From Sulfitobacter alexandrii (lineage in GTDB: Bacteria > Pseudomonadota > Alphaproteobacteria > Rhodobacterales > Rhodobacteraceae): a stretch of DNA of 64,000 bases. Below, one piece after another: positions 58,323 through 64,000 of the stretch. The notes beneath the pieces were generated by a model, which worked only from the letters and a program-made list of their open reading frames with translations, had not been told where the DNA came from and did not search any database. The stretch is from positions 1,798,001 through 1,862,000 of the forward strand of contig NZ_CP018076.1 of the NCBI RefSeq assembly GCF_001886735.1, read 5' to 3'. The number at the start of each line of letters is the position of its first letter. Position 1 is the first letter of the stretch. The translations under genes and the position numbers were made by a program.

Positions 58323-60778
58323 GCGATCTCGTCGCCGGTGGCCGCGTCCCGCCCGCTGTCGGGGTCGTCAAGGTCGTCGGCGCGTGGCCGGTCGTTGGCG
58401 GTCGGCTCGCCCTGCCTCTCGGCGCCCTTGGACCCGGCGCCGTCATCGCGGGTGCGCAGCACCTCGGGGTTGCGCAGCCACAGGTCGCGCTGGGCAAAGG
58501 GAATCTCGATCCCTTCCTCGCGGAAACGTTCCGCGATGGCATGGTTGATGTCGTTCTTGACCAGCATCATCCAGTTCACGTCACGCAGGAAGCACCGGAT
58601 CTCGAATTCCAGCGCGTCAGCCCCGAAATTCATGAAAAGGACGTTGGGTGGCGGGGTTGTCAGCACCATCGGCTGGTCCTCGGCGATCTCGCGGAGGATG
58701 GCGTCGATGCGCCGCGTGTCGGTGCCGTAGGCCACACCGACGGGCACGATCAGGCGGCCCACCGTGTTGCCACGGGTGAAGTTCGTCACCGTGCCGGACA
58801 CGAGGTCGGCGTTGGGAACGATCACGTCGGTCCGGTCGAATGTCTCGATCCGGGTGGACCGTACCGAGATGTCGCGCACGTAGCCCATCTGGCCGCCGAC
58901 CTCGATCCAGTCGCCTTCGGAAATCGGCCGCTCGATGAGCAGGATGATGCCCGACACGAAGTTCGACACGATGTTCTGGAGGCCGAAACCGATCCCGACC
59001 GACAGCGCCCCGGCCACGATGGCAAGCGAGCTGAGGTCGATCCCCGCCCCGGTGATTGCCGCCAGCGCGGCGAGGAAGATACCGATGTAGCCCAGACCCG
59101 ACACGATGGCGTTCTGGCCCCCGATGTCGATCTTGGTCTTGGGCAGCACGTTGCCCCGCAGCGCGGATTGAACCAGCCGCGTCAGCACGTAGCCGATGGC
59201 AAAGATCACGGCGAACGTCAGGAAATCGACCGGCGAAATCCGGGTTTCGCCGACGGCAAAGCCACGGCCGAATGCCTGCCAGAGTTCGGTGAGGTCGGTG
59301 ACACGCGCGCCCCAGACCAGCGCCAGCAGCGGCAAAACAAGCAACAGCAGCACGAGACCGAACAGCACGGCCATCAGCGTCTCGCGCGCCGCCTCGCCCT
59401 GCCCCGTCAACGCCCCGTAGAGATCGGCAAAGAAACGTTGCAGCACCATCACGAGGCCCAGCAGAACGAGGGTCATGATGTAGGGCGGCATCAGCGCATC
59501 CACCGCCTGGAAATATCCCGCCGCAAGCAGAACCGGCGACACGCAGCCGATCACCACGGCACCGGTGCCCAGCCCCCGCACCACGCGGCCAAGAGTGCTC
59601 GTGCGGACTTCGGTCAGCGTGCCGTCCGTGGCCGACGACGGTTCGGAATAGCCGCGCAGCAGGACACCGATGCGGTAGAGCATGAGGCTGGAGATCACCA
59701 GCCATGGGAATTCCAGCACGGACAGGGTGACCGGGGCGCTTTCGCCGGTCTTGAGGATCTGGCTGATCAGTTCCGTGATGATGATCATCACGGTGATCAT
59801 CCCGATGTGGAAGCGCGCTTCCTTGCGTTTCTTCTGCGACAGCAGAAGCAGCGCCTCGTCGTCGTCGCGCGAGAAGATCCTTTCGGAAACCCAACGCACA
59901 CCCAGCATGATCCCGCCAAGAAGGCTGATGATCAGCAGGATGTTCTCGCCCTTGGGGCCCAGCACCTCCGACGAAATCACCGCGAAGGCGAGTGCGACAA
60001 GCCCCGCTGCGGGCAGGAAGATCCGCAGCAGCGAAACCACGAAACGCCAGATGCCGAAGCCCCGCGCCCCGTGGCTTTGCAGCGAACGCACGATCATTTC
60101 CGCCCAGAAGCGGCCGCGCAGGATCAGGATCAGGCCAAGGACGAAAAGCGCCGCCACGACCGGCAGGTTGTCCCGCAACGCGGACCATGTTCGCGCATTC
60201 GCGGCATTGGGTGTCTCGTTGCGCAGCCCCGCGACGGCGGTCGTGAAGTCGGCAAGCGCCGGCTGCCAGTAAGCGGGGTTCAGCGGGGACGGCGTGACCG
60301 TCAGCAACTGCTGGGCCTGACGGTCGCGCAGAATGGTATCGATCTGGCCGATCAGACTGTCCGCGCGGACGAATTCCGTCTCGGCGCGCTGGACAGGCAC
60401 CTGAAGCCGGCTCAGTTCCTCGTTCAGCGCATCGCGCTGGGCCGCGACATCGGGCGGCTCGGCGGGCGCGTTCTCGCCCTCGGGCGGGGGACCGAGCGCC
60501 GCGAGCTGCTCGCGGACCGTGCGGATGCGCGCGGAATTGATGCTGCGTGCGTTGTCGAACGCAGTGCGGAACTCGGCGATGCGGTTGCGCATCGCCATCA
60601 GCGTCTCGTCTGTGCCGCTGTTCTGATCGATCGCGTTCTCGGCTTCGCGCGCGATTCCTTCCCACCTGTCGAAGGACGGCACCGCGGACTCGAGTGTCGT
60701 TTCCTGCGCCTGCACCGTGCCCGTCACGAGGCACAGAACGACAGCCAGAAGCGTGAGGAATCGGGTCAGGAAAGGCAT
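58319..60778 (-). CDS. MscS-type mechanosensitive channel with DUF3772 domain
   Basis: This 819-residue protein has a signal peptide (TLLAVVLCLVTGTVQAQ), a periplasmic coiled region about 30-180 (DUF3772-like), about eleven membrane helices and a C-terminal MscS domain (SVGIGFGLQNIVSNFVSGII, GDWIEVGGQMGYV, IPFAQRDLWL). The last 40 residues are highly charged. It should release solutes under membrane tension. It shares TGATG with the cysK stop and overlaps alaX. Confidence 0.9.
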   Translation of the reverse strand: MPFLTRFLTLLAVVLCLVTGTVQAQETTLESAVPSFDRWEGIAREAENAIDQNSGTDETLMAMRNRIAEFRTAFDNARSINSARIRTVREQLAALGPPPEGENAPAEPPDVAAQRDALNEELSRLQVPVQRAETEFVRADSLIGQIDTILRDRQAQQLLTVTPSPLNPAYWQPALADFTTAVAGLRNETPNAANARTWSALRDNLPVVAALFVLGLILILRGRFWAEMIVRSLQSHGARGFGIWRFVVSLLRIFLPAAGLVALAFAVISSEVLGPKGENILLIISLLGGIMLGVRWVSERIFSRDDDEALLLLSQKKRKEARFHIGMITVMIIITELISQILKTGESAPVTLSVLEFPWLVISSLMLYRIGVLLRGYSEPSSATDGTLTEVRTSTLGRVVRGLGTGAVVIGCVSPVLLAAGYFQAVDALMPPYIMTLVLLGLVMVLQRFFADLYGALTGQGEAARETLMAVLFGLVLLLLVLPLLALVWGARVTDLTELWQAFGRGFAVGETRISPVDFLTFAVIFAIGYVLTRLVQSALRGNVLPKTKIDIGGQNAIVSGLGYIGIFLAALAAITGAGIDLSSLAIVAGALSVGIGFGLQNIVSNFVSGIILLIERPISEGDWIEVGGQMGYVRDISVRSTRIETFDRTDVIVPNADLVSGTVTNFTRGNTVGRLIVPVGVAYGTDTRRIDAILREIAEDQPMVLTTPPPNVLFMNFGADALEFEIRCFLRDVNWMMLVKNDINHAIAERFREEGIEIPFAQRDLWLRNPEVLRTRDDGAGSKGAERQGEPTANDRPRADDLDDPDSGRDAATGDEIA

Positions 60779-61812
60779 CAGATGTCCTCGAAGACACCCG
60801 GAATGGAGGCGGGTGCGCGATCGAGCCAGTCCGGCGTGGGCAGACCCTTTTCCCGAAGGAAGTCGGGGTTGAACAGCTTGGACTGGTAGCGTGTGCCGAA
60901 GTCGCAGAGGATCGTGACGATGGTGTGCCCCGGTCCCATTTCCCGCGCCAGCCGCATGGCGCCGGCCACGTTGACGCCCGACGACGCGCCCAGGCACAGG
61001 CCCTCGTGCTGCAGCAGGTCGAAGACGACCGGCAACGCTTCGGTATCGGGGATGTTGTAGCTGTAATCGGGCGTGAACCCTTCGAGATTGCGGGTGATGC
61101 GCACCTGCCCGATGCCTTCGGCGATCGAACCGCCCTCGGCTTCCAGCTCGCCCGTGGTGTAGTAGCTGTGCAGCGCCGCGCCGTCGGGGTCGGCAAGCGC
61201 GATCTTGACGCCCTTGGGCTGCAGCGCCATGGCGACACCCGCCAGCGTTCCGCCGGAACCCACGGCACAGCAGAAACCGTCCACCTTGCCGCCCGTCTGT
61301 TCCCAGATCTCGGGGCCGGTCGTTTCGATGTGCGCCTGCCGGTTCGCCACGTTGTCGAACTGGTTGGCCCAGATCACGCCTTCGTTCGTGGACTTGGCCA
61401 GCTCGTTGGCAAGGCGTTCCGAATAGCGGACGAAGTTGTTGGGATTGCGGTAGGGGGCCGCGGGCACCTGCACCAGTTCCGCGCCCGCAAGGCGCAGCAT
61501 GTCCTTCTTTTCCTGGCTCTGTGTCTCGGGGATGACGATGACGGTCTTGAAGCCCATGGACGCGCCGACCAGCGCAAGGCCGATGCCGGTGTTCCCGGCC
61601 GTGCCCTCGACGATCGTGCCACCCGGCTTGAGCTCGCCGCGCTCGATCGCGTCGCGGATGATGAAGAGCGCCGCCCGGTCCTTTACCGACTGGCCGGGGT
61701 TCATGAACTCGGCCTTGCCGTAGATCTCGCACCCGGTCTCCTCGCTTGCCCTGCGCAGCTTGATGAGCGGTGTGTTCCCGATGGCCTGCGCCAAATCAGA
61801 TGCAACGTGCAT
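60778..61812 (-). CDS. cysK: Cysteine synthase A
   Basis: This 344-residue PLP enzyme makes cysteine from O-acetylserine and sulfide. Lys44 in NPGQSVKDRAA is the cofactor Lys; EGTAGNTGIGLAL is the substrate loop and CCAVGSGGTLAGVAMALQ the phosphate cup. A C-terminal extension (about 310-344) goes past the usual O-acetylserine sulfhydrylase core. In Rhodobacter sphaeroides trgAB with cysK gives tellurite resistance; the same three genes are adjacent here. Confidence 0.92.
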   Translation of the reverse strand: MHVASDLAQAIGNTPLIKLRRASEETGCEIYGKAEFMNPGQSVKDRAALFIIRDAIERGELKPGGTIVEGTAGNTGIGLALVGASMGFKTVIVIPETQSQEKKDMLRLAGAELVQVPAAPYRNPNNFVRYSERLANELAKSTNEGVIWANQFDNVANRQAHIETTGPEIWEQTGGKVDGFCCAVGSGGTLAGVAMALQPKGVKIALADPDGAALHSYYTTGELEAEGGSIAEGIGQVRITRNLEGFTPDYSYNIPDTEALPVVFDLLQHEGLCLGASSGVNVAGAMRLAREMGPGHTIVTILCDFGTRYQSKLFNPDFLREKGLPTPDWLDRAPASIPGVFEDI

Positions 61813-61827
61813 GGATGCCCCCAGTGG

Positions 61828-62961
61828 TTATGTCCCCTCCGGTGTATCCCCCGGGTCTGGCAACCTCAAGCGGTCCCTGTGCCGCGCCAGCCAGAAGGCC
61901 GCCAGCCCCAGGGGGGCATTCGCAGCGCCGAACCCCTCGACCAGCGTCATCAGCGCGTCGAAGGACAGCACGTGCGCGCGAATGTCCTCGCCTTCCTCCG
62001 GCAGGCCGCCGATGCCCTCGGCGGCATCCGGCAGATCCGCGATGCCGAGGAAAATATAGTAGAATTCCGTGGAGTTGCCGGGGCTTGCGTAAACCTCCGC
62101 GATCGGTTCGATCGCCTCCAGGGTCAGGCCCGCCTCCTCCTGAGCCTCCCTGATCGCGGCCTCGCGCGGGGTTTCGCCGGGATCGACATGCCCGGCGACC
62201 GGCTCAAGCTGCCAGACCCGCCGGTCGCCGCGCGCCAGAGGCCCCATGCGCATCTGTTCAACCAGCAGCACCCTGTCGCGGACCGGGTCGTAGGGAAGAA
62301 CGATGGCGGCATCGGCAGAGATGAAGACCGCCCGGTCCTCCACTGGCGACATTCCGCCGTCGAAATGTTCGAACCGGACCTTCATGTCGTCGAGAGCGAA
62401 GAAATGCGCGTAGGACCGCCGACGGTCCTCCACCACCGTGCGCCCCGCTTTCGTCAGCGCGCCGTGCCGCGAGCGTGCCGCGTTCAGGCGGGACTGCGCC
62501 CGTTTGCGGATCATCGGAAACATCGCCGCGACCTCTGCCCGGTCCCGCTGGCCGAAGTACCCCATGACCTCGCGCGCCGCCTCGCAGCTCAGAGCGGCCC
62601 ACCTGGCTTCCCAGGCATCGAGCGACCAGGCGCCGCGCGGTGTCCAGCGGTCCGGCTCGGGCAGGTAGACCTCGGCGCTCTGTCCGTCGGCCAGCATCAT
62701 CTCGACCAGATCATAGGCGAAACTGCCTTCGTAGAAATCCAGCCGGGCGATGTCCGCATCGGTCAGGCCGCGCACCAGAAGACCTTCCGCCGCGCCGTCG
62801 GTGCTGGGAACGATCAGCGGGAAAGGCCCTTCGGCCGCGGCAAAGGTCGCGTAACCCGGCAGGACGGCGGCTTCGGTGTCCAGCCTGTCGGCGGGACGGC
62901 CGAGCACGATCGCAAGCAAGGGTTGATGACGCAGGCTGCCATAGAAGAACAGGCTTCTCAT
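61828..62961 (-). CDS. trgB: TrgB-like fusion: gamma-glutamylcyclotransferase plus Nudix hydrolase
   Basis: This 377-residue protein joins a GGCT-like domain at the N-terminus (SLFFYGSLRHQPLLAIVLG, LDFYEGSFAYDLV) to a C-terminal Nudix hydrolase of the ADP-ribose type, with a full Nudix box GETPREAAIREAQEEAGL. The middle part (about 120-190) has many charged residues. The gene lies between trgA and cysK as in the tellurite-resistance locus of Rhodobacter. A role in glutathione turnover and nucleotide clean-up under oxyanion stress is plausible. Confidence 0.85.
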   Translation of the reverse strand: MRSLFFYGSLRHQPLLAIVLGRPADRLDTEAAVLPGYATFAAAEGPFPLIVPSTDGAAEGLLVRGLTDADIARLDFYEGSFAYDLVEMMLADGQSAEVYLPEPDRWTPRGAWSLDAWEARWAALSCEAAREVMGYFGQRDRAEVAAMFPMIRKRAQSRLNAARSRHGALTKAGRTVVEDRRRSYAHFFALDDMKVRFEHFDGGMSPVEDRAVFISADAAIVLPYDPVRDRVLLVEQMRMGPLARGDRRVWQLEPVAGHVDPGETPREAAIREAQEEAGLTLEAIEPIAEVYASPGNSTEFYYIFLGIADLPDAAEGIGGLPEEGEDIRAHVLSFDALMTLVEGFGAANAPLGLAAFWLARHRDRLRLPDPGDTPEGT

Positions 62962-62965
62962 CTGG

Positions 62966-63406
62966 TCACTTCCACCGGTTGCCGGCAAATTCCGTGACCA
63001 GTCCGACCACGACGGCACCGATCACGAGCGCCACGCCGATCTGCACGGTCGCGATGATGACCGCGTATTCCGCGCCGATCTGGAACACGGCCACGATGGC
63101 CTCGAACGCGTTGTCGTAGCGGTTGCGCATCGCGAGGCGCACCATTTCATTCGCGGCCTGCACGCCGATCCCCCACAGCATCAGGACGAAGACCCCCGTC
63201 AGCCCGTTGTTGATGGCGGCGGTCGTGCCCCGGCCCGCGCGGGGGCCCATCACGATCCATCCGCACGCAAGCCCGAGGAAGATGTTGACGGGAATGAAGT
63301 ATCCGAAATCCGTGCTTTCCGGCATGAGGGGCATCACCATGACCGAAATCACGTAAGCCAGAACCGCGAGCGAAAAGGCGGCGACAAGTCGTGCGGCGGT
63401 CGGCAT
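62966..63406 (-). CDS. trgA: TrgA-family membrane protein
   Basis: This 146-residue protein has four hydrophobic segments (VAAFSLAVLAYVISVMVMPL, VNIFLGLACGWIVMGPRAG, GVFVLMLWGIGVQAANEMV, IIATVQIGVALVIGAVVVG). It matches TrgA, which with TrgB and CysK takes part in tellurite resistance in Rhodobacter sphaeroides. AAGGA precedes its ATG. The cfa stop is 15 bases upstream and trgB follows four bases after. Confidence 0.88.
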   Translation of the reverse strand: MPTAARLVAAFSLAVLAYVISVMVMPLMPESTDFGYFIPVNIFLGLACGWIVMGPRAGRGTTAAINNGLTGVFVLMLWGIGVQAANEMVRLAMRNRYDNAFEAIVAVFQIGAEYAVIIATVQIGVALVIGAVVVGLVTEFAGNRWK

Positions 63407-63421
63407 TTCGGTTCCTTCAGA

Positions 63422-64000
63422 TCACCCCGGTCGCCTGATCGTAATCTGCGTCACGTCGCAATTGCCACTGTCAAATGTCGCGGCGCAGGAGGTGAGGTAA
63501 AAATTCCACATCCGCCGGAACCGCTCGTCAAAGCCCATCGCCTTGATCTCATCCCACTTCTGGTTGAATGTCTCGTGCCACCGGCGCAGCGTGATGTCGT
63601 AGCTCTTGCCGAACTCGACCGACTTGTCGACGATCAGGCCCGCTTTCTCGACCTGTTCGCGCAGGATCGGGGGGCTGGGCAGCATCCCGCCCGGAAAGAT
63701 GTACTTCTGGATGAAGTCGACGCCGCGTTTGTAGACCGGCCAGCGGCGGTGATCGACGGTGATGATCTGGAGCGTCGCCGCCTTGCCGGGTTTCAGCCTG
63801 TCGCGGACGGTGCGGAAGTAGACCGGCCAGTATTTCTCGCCCACCGCCTCGAACATCTCGATGCTGGCGATGCCGTCGTAATGGCCCCGCTCATCCCGGT
63901 AGTCCTGAAGCTTGAACTCCACGAGGTCCGAAAGACCCGCCTTTTCAATGCGTTCCTTGGCATACTTGAACTGCTCCGCGCTGATCGTCAAACCGGTCAC
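63422..64000 (-). CDS. Cyclopropane-fatty-acyl-phospholipid synthase, C-terminal part
   Basis: The C-terminal 190 or so residues of a CFA synthase are present; the start lies beyond base 64000. SAM-dependent methyltransferase features are GLTISAEQFKYAKERI, IASIEMFEAVGEKYWPVYF, YIFPGGMLPSPPILREQ and LRRWHETFNQKWDEI. It transfers a methylene group to unsaturated lipid chains. It sits just upstream of trgA on the same strand and may be co-transcribed with the tellurite genes. Confidence 0.9.
   Translation of the reverse strand: MTGLTISAEQFKYAKERIEKAGLSDLVEFKLQDYRDERGHYDGIASIEMFEAVGEKYWPVYFRTVRDRLKPGKAATLQIITVDHRRWPVYKRGVDFIQKYIFPGGMLPSPPILREQVEKAGLIVDKSVEFGKSYDITLRRWHETFNQKWDEIKAMGFDERFRRMWNFYLTSCAATFDSGNCDVTQITIRRPG

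Noticed and set aside
58271..60889. An 872-codon plus-strand open frame
   Set aside because: It is antisense to the MscS-type channel and has His/Gln/Asp-rich shadow composition.
60925..62997. A 690-codon plus-strand open frame
   Set aside because: It is antisense to cysK and trgB, which have full catalytic motifs.
1..64000. CRISPR array, prophage or insertion sequence
   Set aside because: I found no spaced direct repeats, transposase or integrase motifs, or phage structural genes. The single tRNA has no attachment-site duplication that I can see.

Overview
The window is about 64 kb of high-GC, gene-dense chromosomal DNA that looks like an alphaproteobacterium of the Rhodobacterales (Roseobacter group). 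Four things point there: a trgA-trgB-cysK tellurite-resistance locus, a four-gene Anbu-proteasome/ATP-grasp/alpha-E/transglutaminase operon, a compact STAS-CheY-CheA-CheW-CheR chemotaxis cluster with divergent cheB-cheD, and a methyl-THF corrinoid methyltransferase locus. I see no insertion sequences, prophage genes, CRISPR arrays or rRNA. One tRNA-Ser(GGA) is present.

Layout. 1-2.3 kb: end of a one-carbon cluster (tail of a 'virulence factor' family protein, a MetF-like reductase, a methyl-THF:corrinoid methyltransferase), closed by a clear terminator. 2.4-9.0 kb: chemotaxis genes, with cheB-cheD on the opposite strand. 9.2-10.3 kb: a small unknown ORF coupled to an HpaI-type aldolase. 10.4-14.5 kb: a NahK-like hybrid kinase, a FIST/NosP-like sensor and a LuxR-type response regulator, suggesting nitric-oxide signalling. 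14.7-22.2 kb: CoxG-like protein, DUF1185 protein, UPF0280/ApbE-like protein, 6-hydroxynicotinate-reductase homologue, a fused [2Fe-2S]-molybdopterin hydroxylase, its FAD subunit and a MarR regulator. This looks like reductive breakdown of an N-heteroaromatic compound. 22.2-27.2 kb: a Liv-type ABC importer with a VOC protein, probably serving that or a related pathway.

27.3-33.3 kb: an unknown membrane protein, a PCuAC-like periplasmic protein, and hydantoinase A (broken by a one-base frameshift) and B. 33.3-37.2 kb: the Anbu operon. 37.4-43.5 kb: a flavodoxin-like protein and a locus pairing an arylmalonate-decarboxylase homologue with a tripartite tricarboxylate transporter, an enolase-superfamily enzyme and a MarR regulator. 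43.5-49.0 kb: a CHASE2 adenylate cyclase divergent from a TPR/beta-barrel protein, a FecR-domain protein ending in 28 prolines, and a GT-B-like protein. 49.0-52.6 kb: DUF6065, a cNMP-binding patatin and a ProC-like reductase. 52.6-55.4 kb: a TMADH/OYE-type demethylase or reductase divergent from a TetR regulator. 55.6-57.3 kb: an orphan membrane histidine kinase. 57.4-64 kb: tRNA-Ser, then on the minus strand cfa (partial), trgA, trgB, cysK, an MscS-type channel and alaX, tightly packed as one likely transcription unit.

The most interesting region is 15.3-21.7 kb. The 6-hydroxynicotinate-reductase homologue has overlapping reading frames with both a molybdenum hydroxylase and an ApbE-like protein. 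Because the characterised reductase carries covalent flavin, the ApbE-like protein is a candidate dedicated flavin transferase.
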